Origin: Syntrophobacterales bacterium
Lineage (GTDB): Bacteria > Desulfobacterota > Syntrophobacteria > Syntrophobacterales > Thermodesulforhabdaceae
Length of the DNA: 36,136 nucleotides
Reading direction: 5' to 3'
Assembly: GCA_026992355.1 (NCBI GenBank)
Contig: JALXAE010000292.1
Location: forward strand, 1-36,136
Below the pieces are notes generated by a model. That model was given only the letters and a program-made list of their open reading frames with translations, was not told where the DNA came from and ran no database searches. A program made the translations under genes and the position numbers. Below are positions 18,364 to 26,359 of the stretch, piece by piece. Every line of letters starts with the position of its first letter. Position 1 is the stretch's first letter.

Positions 18364-19702
18364 TGGATATGAGAATATCTTTCCGATTATCTTGAGGCTT
18401 TTCAAGTACGTGTTTGTACAGATAATGCAAGATCTTTCCTACTTGCGGACCTTCTTTCAATCCCAAGATTTCCATGACATCATGGCCATTAATTGCCAGG
18501 TCCTTCACAGAAAACAGTCTATGACGCCTTATTTGCTCATAAATACGATCCCGTAGAACTTCAACTTCATGAATATCTGCACCGTTTTTTGTGCCGTGAG
18601 AAATTCTATCAGCCTTTATAAGCTCCAGAAAGTCGTCAATAAGGTCCTCCCCAAGGCGTGAAATAAGCCTTCTAATGGCGCTATCAGACCATCTGTCGAA
18701 ACCATAAACCATGTGATTACGAACTAATATACAAACATCATCAATCAAAGCCGAAGAAACACGCCACCGCGTTAAAACTTCCCGAGCTATTAGTTCACTT
18801 TCTTTTTCATGGCCATAAAAATGAAATTTACCTCCTTTGCGTATCCTGCATCTTGCCTTTCCAATGTCATGAAAAAGAGCAGCGAGGCGAACTCTTAGCT
18901 TGGGGGTAACGTTAGCAACTGTGTGCAAAATATGATAATAAATGGAATACTTATGAAATTCATTTTGCTTTTTTCTCCAGCCTTCCAGTATTTCGGGAAA
19001 AAAGTACGGGAAAGCATTTACCTTTCTAAGAATTTCAAAAGCCTCAAAAACCTCAGCACCGAGCAAAATTCTAAACATTTCTTCTCGTATGCGTTCGATA
19101 GCTACTCGGGAAATACCGGGTGCCACGGTCTTCATTGCTTGCAAGGTGGAGGGAACTATTTTAAAACCAAGCTCCGAAACAAACCTGGCCGCTCGAATAA
19201 TTCTAAGAGGATCTTCACTAAATCTCTCTTCTGGCTTAAGAACCGCCCTTAACTTCTTCCGCTTTAAATCTTTTATACCACGAAAGGGATCTAATAATTT
19301 TCCAGAAGGATACTCAACGGCCATAGCATTAATAGTGAAATCTCGCCTCGCAAGGTCAGATTCTATGTCCCCCGATTCTGTTGTTTTCCGAATGTCCGTA
19401 ACCTCTACAATGTACTTATCTACAATCACATCCAGTATCCCAAATCGAGCCCCTAACGGAATAGTTTTGAAACCAGATTTTTTCAAATCATCAAAGCTCG
19501 CATCTGTTGCTATGTCCCAATCCTTAGGGGGTTTACCCATCAGAAAATCACGCACAACACCCCCAACCAACCAGACAGAAAAACCTCGCTCCACAATCCA
19601 CTCAAAAAAGGAAACCAATTTTAATGGTATTGATAATTCCCCTATCTCAGTGGAAAATGCTAGAATATTTGTTCCTTTTGGGTATTCGTATTTCTGAGTC
19701 AT
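18320..19702 (-). CDS. cca: CCA-adding/poly(A) polymerase family tRNA nucleotidyltransferase with HD domain
   Basis: A 460-aa class II nucleotidyltransferase. The head domain has VWLVGGVVRDFLMGKPPKDW and DIATDA (metal-binding Asp pair), then ESDLARRDFTINAMAVEY, LLDPFRGIKDL and FSEDPLRIIRAARF. The C-terminal half carries an HD phosphohydrolase motif, LAALFHDIGKA, and GHEKESELIAREVL. It completes or repairs the tRNA 3' CCA; in lineages with split enzymes a relative may add only CC or only A, or may be poly(A) polymerase, and sequence reading cannot settle this. ATG 19702 has a GAGG site. Only 20 bases separate it from the divergent TauE gene. It overlaps the convergent transsulfuration gene by 44 bases. 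Confidence 0.88.
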   Translation of the reverse strand: MTQKYEYPKGTNILAFSTEIGELSIPLKLVSFFEWIVERGFSVWLVGGVVRDFLMGKPPKDWDIATDASFDDLKKSGFKTIPLGARFGILDVIVDKYIVEVTDIRKTTESGDIESDLARRDFTINAMAVEYPSGKLLDPFRGIKDLKRKKLRAVLKPEERFSEDPLRIIRAARFVSELGFKIVPSTLQAMKTVAPGISRVAIERIREEMFRILLGAEVFEAFEILRKVNAFPYFFPEILEGWRKKQNEFHKYSIYYHILHTVANVTPKLRVRLAALFHDIGKARCRIRKGGKFHFYGHEKESELIAREVLTRWRVSSALIDDVCILVRNHMVYGFDRWSDSAIRRLISRLGEDLIDDFLELIKADRISHGTKNGADIHEVEVLRDRIYEQIRRHRLFSVKDLAINGHDVMEILGLKEGPQVGKILHYLYKHVLEKPQDNRKDILISIMLSKFAGPAQGPL

Positions 19703-19722
19703 AACCTCAACAAGGAGTAAAG

Positions 19723-20658
19723 ATGGACATTCTTAATGTATTTAAATATCACTTTCACACATCTGGTGTAGATACTTACCTGTTTTTGCCACCCCTGGTT
19801 ATGCTTGTCATATCATCTTGTACTTCAATGGGTGGCGTATCCGGGGCATTTATTTTGCTTCCTTTTCAAATGAGTGTTCTCCATTACACAACTCCAGGGG
19901 TCAGCGCAACCAATTTCGTTTACAATATAATTTCTATTCCCGGTGGAGTATATCGCTATATTCGAGATGGTAAATTCTCCAAAGTAATCTTTATGGCTCT
20001 AATGGTGGGCACCTTACCCGGGGTTTTTCTTGGCTATTACATACGCATCAAATATCTTCCAGATCCACAAAAATTTAAACTGTTCGTTGGCTTTGTATTG
20101 ATATATCTTGGAACCAGAACATTACTAAGTGCGTATAGCGAAATAAGGCCAGGAAATAACCGGACAAACAAATTTCCACCCCACAAATCAGGACGCATAA
20201 CCGAGGAAAAATTTGGTATGAAATCAACTGTTTATTTCGACAATGAACCATACAGTTTTTCCGTTGTACCGATAGTATTAGCGTCTCTTATCGTCGGAGT
20301 AATAGGGGGCGCATACGGAATTGGAGGGGGAGCCCTTATGGCACCTTTTCTTGTGTCCGTAATAAAACTCCCCGTTTTTATTGTATCTGGAGCCTCCCTG
20401 TGCTCAACCTGGGTAACTTCAGTTGTTGCAGCACTATTTTATGCCTTTGGACCACTGACTACAGTAAAAGCAAATGCTTCACCGGATTGGCTATTAGGCA
20501 GTCTTTTTGGATTTGGAGGATTTCTGGGTATTTATATTGGAGCAAGACTGCAGCGCGTTGTGCCTGGAGTAATTATTAAAATTATACTGGGAGTAACCAT
20601 AACCGGTGTCGCGTTAAAATATTTGTGGCCTCTTGTTGATAATATCATTATGCGATAG
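19723..20658 (+). CDS. TauE/SafE family membrane permease
   Basis: A 311-aa integral membrane protein with about eight hydrophobic segments in two related halves, typical of TauE/SafE anion exporters (sulfite, sulfoacetate, sulfonates). The glycine-rich hallmarks of the two halves are SSCTSMGGVSGAFILLPFQM near the N-terminus and VGVIGGAYGIGGGALMAPFL near 190-210, each followed by a VSA(T)NF/SGASL-type turn. A ~50-residue hydrophilic loop (~145-180) separates them. The substrate is unknown; sulfite or a related sulfur anion would suit a sulfur-metabolising anaerobe. ATG 19723 follows AAGGAG. It is followed by a zinc-ribbon gene 13 bases later. Confidence 0.87.
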   Translation: MDILNVFKYHFHTSGVDTYLFLPPLVMLVISSCTSMGGVSGAFILLPFQMSVLHYTTPGVSATNFVYNIISIPGGVYRYIRDGKFSKVIFMALMVGTLPGVFLGYYIRIKYLPDPQKFKLFVGFVLIYLGTRTLLSAYSEIRPGNNRTNKFPPHKSGRITEEKFGMKSTVYFDNEPYSFSVVPIVLASLIVGVIGGAYGIGGGALMAPFLVSVIKLPVFIVSGASLCSTWVTSVVAALFYAFGPLTTVKANASPDWLLGSLFGFGGFLGIYIGARLQRVVPGVIIKIILGVTITGVALKYLWPLVDNIIMR

Positions 20659-20671
20659 GAGGCAGATAAAA

Positions 20672-20989
20672 ATGTTCTTCTTCATTGGCGGAATTCAGCC
20701 AAAGACTGTTACACTGGACGAGACTCCAAAAGTGTGCCCATCCTGCGGTTTGCAACAAGCTAAACTGAAAAGAATTGATCATTACTTTAGTTTGTTTTTT
20801 ATTCCTCTCTTCCGAGTAAAAAAAGGAGAACCCGTGCTCATGTGTGAAAACTGCAATTTTGTCGCATCTCCTGATCAGGCAGAAGCCTTAACCCACATAG
20901 CTCACCGCACCAAACAATACTGTCCGTCATGTGGTTATGTTTTGGATCCGTCATTTAACTATTGCCCCAGATGCGGAACAAAAGTATAA
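20672..20989 (+). CDS. Small double zinc-ribbon protein
   Basis: A 105-aa protein with four CxxC knuckles: CPSC and CENC make a first zinc ribbon, CPSC and CPRC a second at the C-terminus. Between the first two lies a hydrophobic stretch (HYFSLFFIPLFRVKKGEP) like that of membrane-associated zinc-ribbon proteins. ATG 20672 has AGGAGG with ideal spacing; a longer frame from 20633 overlaps the TauE gene and is rejected. No function can be assigned. Co-direction and tight spacing suggest an operon with the permease. Confidence 0.75.
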   Translation: MFFFIGGIQPKTVTLDETPKVCPSCGLQQAKLKRIDHYFSLFFIPLFRVKKGEPVLMCENCNFVASPDQAEALTHIAHRTKQYCPSCGYVLDPSFNYCPRCGTKV

Positions 20990-21037
20990 GCATGGGTGAA
21001 CAAATGCTACGCTAAATTTTTACAGGATGGTAGGCGT

Positions 21038-21769
21038 ATGAAACATAAATGTCAGGTTATACCTTTTCCACAGGTTGCAAGTCCCAACATAACGGAACTT
21101 TTAGAAGAATTCCTATACGATCAGTCATTAAGACTCAAAGAAGGAACTATGAGGCAATACCGGGTTGTTGTGGAACTTATGAGACACTGCCTGGATAGCT
21201 ATGGCCCAAATTTCCTCTCAGATGCTGAATACCAACTTTTTGAAAAATTATACAATTACAAAGGACTTGAGTTCTGCTCTGTATTTGGCGCTGAAAAAAT
21301 CATAGCGATCGTGCCCACATTTCTGGGCGAATTCATGATAAGAAAGGTTGCAGCCTCAGAGTCCCTTCTGAGATCATCTGGAACGGTAACAAAAAAACTA
21401 TCAAAATGGCTTGCTGAAAAGGGCTATGTGGGAAAAGCCAGAGCAAATAAGGCTATAAGGTTTGCAGCGGAAGCATCCAAGGTACTTCCCGCAGCAGAAA
21501 GATTAGCACGGCTTCTCTATGAATATGCACATAATCACACCCCAAGATTCTGGAGTGTGGAAATCGATGATTTTTTTACAATAGAGGAAATCTTGCCGGG
21601 AAGGTTGATTTTATCGAGTCTTTCATCAGAAATAGAACTGGTTGAAATCAGACTTCCTGACGAGATATTGAAACATTGTAAACCCGGCTGGCATGTAAAT
21701 CTCCTCCTGGGGAAAACCCCAAGAGGATGGCAAATAATAGAGACAGGTAATGTTTATCCGAACCTGTAG
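21038..21769 (+). CDS. Conserved hypothetical protein with SAM-like N-terminal segment
   Basis: A 243-aa soluble protein that I do not recognise. Residues ~15-50 (ELLEEFLYDQSLRLKEGTMR, then QYRVVVELMRHCL) look like the core-binding N-terminal domain of tyrosine recombinases, but no R-H-R-Y catalytic set is present. The middle is helical (RKVAASESLLRSSGTVTKKL), and the last ~70 residues look like a beta-rich domain (IEEILPGRLILSSL, GWHVNLLLGKTPRGWQII). ATG 21038 is chosen over GTG 20996 because an AGGATGG stretch precedes it. It is the third gene after the TauE permease and may be co-transcribed. It could be a domesticated DNA-binding protein; this is a guess. Confidence 0.55.
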   Translation: MKHKCQVIPFPQVASPNITELLEEFLYDQSLRLKEGTMRQYRVVVELMRHCLDSYGPNFLSDAEYQLFEKLYNYKGLEFCSVFGAEKIIAIVPTFLGEFMIRKVAASESLLRSSGTVTKKLSKWLAEKGYVGKARANKAIRFAAEASKVLPAAERLARLLYEYAHNHTPRFWSVEIDDFFTIEEILPGRLILSSLSSEIELVEIRLPDEILKHCKPGWHVNLLLGKTPRGWQIIETGNVYPNL

Positions 21770-21778
21770 TGAAACTAT

Positions 21779-22855
21779 TTAAATGTTACCTGCGCTCATC
21801 CTTTCCTTAAAAATCCTAGTGTAGGTCTCGCGCAGGCTGTCGGGTATATCTTTTTGCATTTCCTGGGGTTTTTCCTCCAAGCTTATAGCTTCTTCAGGAC
21901 AAGTAGGCACACACAATCCGCATCCTATACACCGGTCTTTGTCAAGAACAGCGTATTCATCACCCAGAGTGATTGCCTCCATCTGACATCTATCCACACA
22001 GGTTCCACATAAAACACACTTTTCGACATCTATATTGGCAAGATATCTGGACACAACAAAATAAGCCGGCTTTGGAAGTTTTTTGATATTTTTCAGAACC
22101 TGACAACAACACCCACAGCATGTGCAGATATTTACTATTCTTTTGCTATTAGATGGTTGCAAAACTCTGGCGTCTTTTTCTGCTTCCTCTAGAATCTTAA
22201 TCGCCTCTTCAGCACTTATTTTGCGACCAATTCCGTTGTCAATGTAATATTGAGCCCCAAGACCAAAAATAAGACAGGATTCCAATGGTCTTGAACACCC
22301 CTCCCCTGTGAGCTGATGTTCCTTCCTGCAAATGCAAGGAGCAACAGCAATAAGTTCCTGTTCTTCTACCAATTTTTTTGCCTCATCATAAGGCATTATG
22401 GATTGAACCGCGGATAGAGCGCCCGGAATTGGAACCACCCTAAGCTGAGGGGTTTTTAATTTAGTAAGATGTTGAAAGAAATAAGGAATATATTCCCTGA
22501 CATCTTTGACCAAATTTGGGTCAAGATCATTAACGTGATATTCCCAGATTCCAATTATGAACTGAGCAGTCATATACAGCCGATGTTCTCCCTTACGAAC
22601 CCTGAATATCAGACCCTTTTTAGCCATGTCTTCAAGCATTTTTGCAACGTCATCCCGATTCATGCCACTCCTGGTAGCTATTTCATTCACGCTTTCAGGT
22701 TTCAAAGTGAGACAACACGCAAGTCGAGCTTCATCAGGAGAAAACAACTTTTTCAGGATCCTCATCTCAACCCCATCAGGAGTTCTGGGAAATCCGGCCG
22801 GCAATTTATTCAAGTGCTCCGCAAGTTTTTCATAAACACCGTCGGTGTTCCTCAT
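21779..22855 (-). CDS. 4Fe-4S ferredoxin-type protein with N-terminal winged helix
   Basis: A 358-aa cytoplasmic protein. Residues ~30-95 form a winged-helix-like segment (CLTLKPESVNEIATRSGMNR, then DDVAKMLEDMAKKGLIFRV). The middle has a cysteine set CICRKEH...GCSRPLESC and CTCCGCCCQVL. The C-terminus has two classical 4Fe-4S clusters, CVLCGTCVDRCQMEA and CIGCGLCVPTCPEEA. This architecture is common in Desulfobacterota; its redox partner and role are not known to me. ATG 22855 has GGAGGAGGC. The promoter carries a palindromic operator inside its spacer, so the gene is probably repressor-controlled. The protein itself could be the DNA-binding factor. Confidence 0.8.
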   Translation of the reverse strand: MRNTDGVYEKLAEHLNKLPAGFPRTPDGVEMRILKKLFSPDEARLACCLTLKPESVNEIATRSGMNRDDVAKMLEDMAKKGLIFRVRKGEHRLYMTAQFIIGIWEYHVNDLDPNLVKDVREYIPYFFQHLTKLKTPQLRVVPIPGALSAVQSIMPYDEAKKLVEEQELIAVAPCICRKEHQLTGEGCSRPLESCLIFGLGAQYYIDNGIGRKISAEEAIKILEEAEKDARVLQPSNSKRIVNICTCCGCCCQVLKNIKKLPKPAYFVVSRYLANIDVEKCVLCGTCVDRCQMEAITLGDEYAVLDKDRCIGCGLCVPTCPEEAISLEEKPQEMQKDIPDSLRETYTRIFKERMSAGNI

Positions 22856-22869
22856 AACGCCTCCTCCAG

Positions 22870-22898
22870 ATTTTATGAATGATCATTCAATATGTCTA
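22870..22898 (-). promoter_or_regulatory. Promoter of the Fe-S protein gene with embedded operator
   Basis: On the minus strand TAGACA (22898-22893), a spacer of exactly 17 bases, and TAAAAT (22875-22870). The perfect 14-bp palindrome TGAATGATCATTCA (22876-22889) fills most of the spacer, directly abutting the -10 element. A dimeric repressor, for example of TetR type, bound here would block RNA polymerase. Confidence 0.6.
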
Positions 22899-23001
22899 TT
22901 CAGCTTTAACAAAAGAAGCCTTCTATATCAAACAAACAAATACGAAAAATTTCTTGCTGGAAAGAGTTTCAAACATTTTTGTATTTCAAAAATTTTGGCT
23001 A

Positions 23002-23030
23002 TTGGTTACATAGTTTAGGCATTTTAAAAA
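23002..23030 (+). promoter_or_regulatory. Weak candidate promoter for yedF-selD
   Basis: TTGGTT (23002-23007), 17 bases, TAAAAA (23025-23030), about 30 bases before the yedF start. The match is moderate. Confidence 0.3.
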
Positions 23031-23061
23031 GATAAAGTATAGGAGGGAGAGGATAGTGCTC

Positions 23062-23673
23062 ATGAGCGAGGTAATTCTTAATTGTAAAGGTCTTGCCTGT
23101 CCAGCACCAGTTCTTAAAACAAAAGAAGCAATTGAAAGGAAACAGCCGGAAAAGATAACGGTTATTGTGGACAATCCAGCAGCCAGAGAAAACGTTAAAA
23201 GAATTTTGGAAAAGTCGGGCTACATCTGCGAAATAAACGAATTGGAAAACGAATTCACCGTATCAGGAATCTTAAAAGGAGAAGGTATTGAGCAGGAAAG
23301 TTGTCCGGTATGTCTTAGCGATGCTTCCCAGACCAAAAAATTTCTAGTCCTTATAGGGACAAATAAACTAGGTTCTGGTAGCGATGAACTTTCCGAAAAA
23401 CTTATGATAAACTTCATATCAACCCTCAAAGAAATGCTACCCAACCTATGGCGTATTGTGTTTCTTAACTCTGGAGTCTTCTTAACAACGCAGGATTCCA
23501 AGGTTATTTCAACGTTGAAAGAACTTGAAGAAAGGGGTGTGTCCATTCTTGTTTGCGGTACGTGCCTAAACTTCTATGGAATTATGGACCAAAAAGAAAT
23601 AGGAGAAACAACGAACATGCTGGATATTGTTACTTCAATGGAAATCGCAGATAAGGTAATCTCCATCACCTGA
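23062..23673 (+). CDS. yedF: Selenium metabolism protein YedF (TusA-like/DsrE-like fusion)
   Basis: A 203-aa two-domain protein. Residues ~1-70 are a TusA/SirA-like fold with NCKGLACPAPVLKTKEAI, whose Cys-Pro is the sulfur- or selenium-carrying motif. Residues ~95-203 are DsrE-like, with VLIGTNKLGSGSDELSEKLM, RIVFLNSGV, and the late Cys motif LVCGTCLNFYG. This is the sulfurtransferase-like form that occurs beside selD in Sec-using bacteria and is thought to help selenium delivery. The start is ATG 23062 with GAGAGG at good spacing; GTG 23056 in the same frame also has an upstream AGGAGG and cannot be excluded. selD follows 12 bases after the stop. Confidence 0.9.
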   Translation: MSEVILNCKGLACPAPVLKTKEAIERKQPEKITVIVDNPAARENVKRILEKSGYICEINELENEFTVSGILKGEGIEQESCPVCLSDASQTKKFLVLIGTNKLGSGSDELSEKLMINFISTLKEMLPNLWRIVFLNSGVFLTTQDSKVISTLKELEERGVSILVCGTCLNFYGIMDQKEIGETTNMLDIVTSMEIADKVISIT

Positions 23674-23685
23674 CGACATGAGAAT

Positions 23686-24744
23686 ATGATGGAAACAAAA
23701 AGAAAAAACATAGAGCTGGCCAAGATGGTAAAAGCTGCTGGTTGAGCTGCCAAGGTGGGGCCAGGGGTCCTGGCTGAATTGTTAAAAGAATTGCCGTTTC
23801 GAGAAGACCCTCGTCTATTAGTTGGGCATGAACAATCAGATGATGCCGGTGTGTACATTTTGTCTGATGAAACGGCTATTGTGCAAACTATTGATTTTTT
23901 TACACCAATTGTAAATGATCCCTATGATTTCGGCCGTATAGCCGCTGCAAACGCTCTGAGCGACGTTTATGCCATGGGTGGTACCCCCATTACAGCAATG
24001 AACATCGTGTGTTTTCCCGTAAAACACTTAGACCTACATTATTTGAAAGAAATCCTAAAAGGCGGACTTAATAAAATTCATGAGGCCGGGGCAGTACTGG
24101 TTGGTGGACACAGCATTGAAGACGAAGAAATCAAATACGGATTATCAGTCACGGGGATTGTTCATCCAAACAAAGTTATTACAAATTCGGGCGCTAGACC
24201 TAACGATGCGTTGATCTTAACCAAACCAATCGGAACAGGAATTCTTGCCACCGGTCTCAAGGGTGGCATAATAACTGAAGATGATATGTTTGAAGCTATT
24301 GAATGGATGGCGGCTTTAAACAAAGAAGCATCTGAGATCATGCAAGACTACAGTGTTTCAGCCTGTACCGACATAACCGGATTTGGTCTTATTGGGCATA
24401 CGCTTGAGATGGCTCGGGCAAGTAGTGTCACAATTGAAATATCAGCCAGCCTGGTCCCTTTCTATCCAAAAGCTTATGAACTGGCTTCAATGGGAATAAT
24501 TCCAGCGGGGACATATTCCAACAAAAGCTTCTGCGAAAAGCTGGTGGCAATAGATCCTTCTCTGGACAAAATAATGTTAGATATCCTCACAGATCCACAA
24601 ACCTCGGGGGGGCTTTTAATAAGTGTAAAAGAACCAGAGGCTGAACTCATGGTAGAAAAATTAAAATCCAGAGGATTAATTTATTCATCCATCATAGGGA
24701 AAGTTAAAAAACAATCCGAGTTCAGCATCATTATTTCACCCTAA
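23686..24744 (+). CDS. selD: Selenide, water dikinase (selenophosphate synthetase), selenocysteine-containing
   Basis: A 352-residue enzyme making selenophosphate from selenide and ATP. From ATG 23686 the frame runs through TGA at 23743-23745 and reads [18 protein letters not shown]. This is the catalytic Sec/Cys position followed three residues later by the essential Lys of the family. So the UGA is selenocysteine 20, not a stop. Downstream are [26 protein letters not shown] and [14 protein letters not shown], which carry the Asp residues binding Mg-ATP, then [30 protein letters not shown] and [12 protein letters not shown] conventional reading starts falsely at GTG 23755, after the Sec codon, and loses the active site. 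It forms an operon with yedF. The stop lies 1 base from the convergent glgA stop. Confidence 0.95.
23746..23775 (+). promoter_or_regulatory. Bacterial SECIS-like hairpin in selD
   Basis: GCCAGG (23760-23765) pairs with CCTGGC (23769-23774) around a GGT loop, extendable by G-U at 23759/23775. The loop begins 21 bases after the UGA and opens with G, matching the published bacterial SECIS rules for SelB recognition (loop roughly 16-37 bases after the UGA, with a G among its first bases). It is the expected recoding signal. Confidence 0.7.
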
Positions 24745-24745
24745 A

Positions 24746-26218
24746 TCAGCTACTCAATATTGTCTCGTATAAATTAACGTATTTCCGAGCTGAACTGTCC
24801 CATGAAAAATCCTGCTTCATTCCTCTTTTCTGAATATCCACCCATTTTTCGGTTTCGAATAATTTGAAGGCTTTCTCCAATGCTTCCCAGAAATCCTTAT
24901 CGGAATAATTATAAAACTTGAAACCGGTTCCCTTTTCCGGAGCAGCTTTAACGTCAATAACGGAGTCTTCCAATCCTCCAGTTGCAAAAACGACGGGTAC
25001 TGTACCATATCTCAAGCTATACATCTGATTAAGACCACAGGGTTCAAAACGAGAAGGCATGAGGAAAATATCCGCACCTGCTTCAATACGATGAGCGAGG
25101 GCCTCATCAAAATCAAAAATTGCAGCGCATTGGCCAGAATATTGAGTGTTAAGCTTTCGGAAAAGGGCTTCAATATCTGGATTCCCCGTTCCCAGAACAA
25201 CCAGGGCTCCTCCACTGTCAAATATTTTTGGAGCTATCGAATATATGAGATCGTAACCCTTCTGATGCGTCATCCTGCCTATTATTGCGCAAAGTGGCCT
25301 ATCAATAAGATCAGGCATAAGTCCTAATTCTCGAAGGAGTTTTTTCTTGCAAACCCTTTTCCCCGCTAGGTTTTCTGCATCGTAAGGAGCAGGAATAAAG
25401 GGATCATTAGATGGATCCCATGTTTCAGCATCAATACCATTAAGTATTCCCGTAAGATGATCAGCCCTATTCCTTAAAACCCCGTCTAAACCGTACCCAT
25501 GCTCAGGCGTTTGGATTTGCTTTGCGTATGTTGGACTTACAGTACTTATGTAATCACTGCACACTATACCAGCTTTAAGGAAATTACACTGCCCCCAGTA
25601 TTCCATACCTTCCATGTTGAAAAAATGGTAGGGCAAGTGGGTAAGATCAAAGAAGATACCTGGAAATATCCCCTGAAAAGCAAGATTGTGTATGGTCAAA
25701 AGACTTTTTACCGAACCAAATCGTTCAACTGTTCTCCAGTGATAGACAAGATAAGGGGAAACAAGAGCAGCCTGCCAATCATGAATATGAAAGATATCCG
25801 GAATCCATTTTATGTGCATACAAAGGGAAAAGACGGCTCTGCAAAACAGAATAAACCGCTCTGCATTATCTTCATAATCACCTCGCTGTGGATCCGGATT
25901 TCCATAGAGATAACTTCTGTCAAAAAATTCGTCCTTCTCCAGGAAAAATACCTCTATTCCCTCCTCTGTCTTGCTCTTCCATATATATCCGGTAAAATGA
26001 TGCACACCTACCGGGATAAAAATTTTGTCTGAACAAAGTTCCAATTTGAACTTCGTTTGCTTTATAGCTCTATAAAGAGGTAAAAATATTTTCACATCGC
26101 AACCCTGTTTTTTTAGGGCCTTCGGTAAACTCCCAACAACATCAGCTAGTCCTCCAGTTTTTACAAATGGGATAGCTTCGGAGGCACACATTAATATACG
26201 CAGAACATCCTTTTTCAT
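24746..26218 (-). CDS. glgA: Glycogen synthase (ADP-glucose, GT5 family)
   Basis: A 490-aa bacterial-type glycogen/starch synthase that extends alpha-1,4-glucan from ADP-glucose. The N-terminal signature KTGGLADVVGSLPKAL contains the ADP-glucose-binding Lys. HIHDWQAALVSPYLVY, TIHNLAFQG, GILNGIDAETWDP and GRMTHQKGYDLI mark the Rossmann halves. SRFEPCGLNQMYSLRYGTVP holds the catalytic Glu, and GTGFKFYNY is also typical. The start is ATG 26218, with AGGAG at 10-base spacing; ATG 26248 in frame lies upstream of that site and is disfavoured. It is a lone glg gene here. Its 3' end meets selD tail to tail. Confidence 0.95.
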   Translation of the reverse strand: MKKDVLRILMCASEAIPFVKTGGLADVVGSLPKALKKQGCDVKIFLPLYRAIKQTKFKLELCSDKIFIPVGVHHFTGYIWKSKTEEGIEVFFLEKDEFFDRSYLYGNPDPQRGDYEDNAERFILFCRAVFSLCMHIKWIPDIFHIHDWQAALVSPYLVYHWRTVERFGSVKSLLTIHNLAFQGIFPGIFFDLTHLPYHFFNMEGMEYWGQCNFLKAGIVCSDYISTVSPTYAKQIQTPEHGYGLDGVLRNRADHLTGILNGIDAETWDPSNDPFIPAPYDAENLAGKRVCKKKLLRELGLMPDLIDRPLCAIIGRMTHQKGYDLIYSIAPKIFDSGGALVVLGTGNPDIEALFRKLNTQYSGQCAAIFDFDEALAHRIEAGADIFLMPSRFEPCGLNQMYSLRYGTVPVVFATGGLEDSVIDVKAAPEKGTGFKFYNYSDKDFWEALEKAFKLFETEKWVDIQKRGMKQDFSWDSSARKYVNLYETILSS

Positions 26219-26359
26219 TTCTTCTGCTCTCCTTTTTACTGTTTTCAATCAGAATAAGCCACTTTTCCTTTTATAACAACTCCCGGTTCATGATATATAA
26301 CTTCCCCGCAAAAAATGACAGATGCCAAAATTTTTCAAGATTTTAAAGGTTACCGAAGG

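Noticed and set aside
25499-26032. Plus-strand 177-aa frame inside glgA
   Set aside because: It is antisense to strongly conserved glycogen synthase motifs, so a shadow frame.
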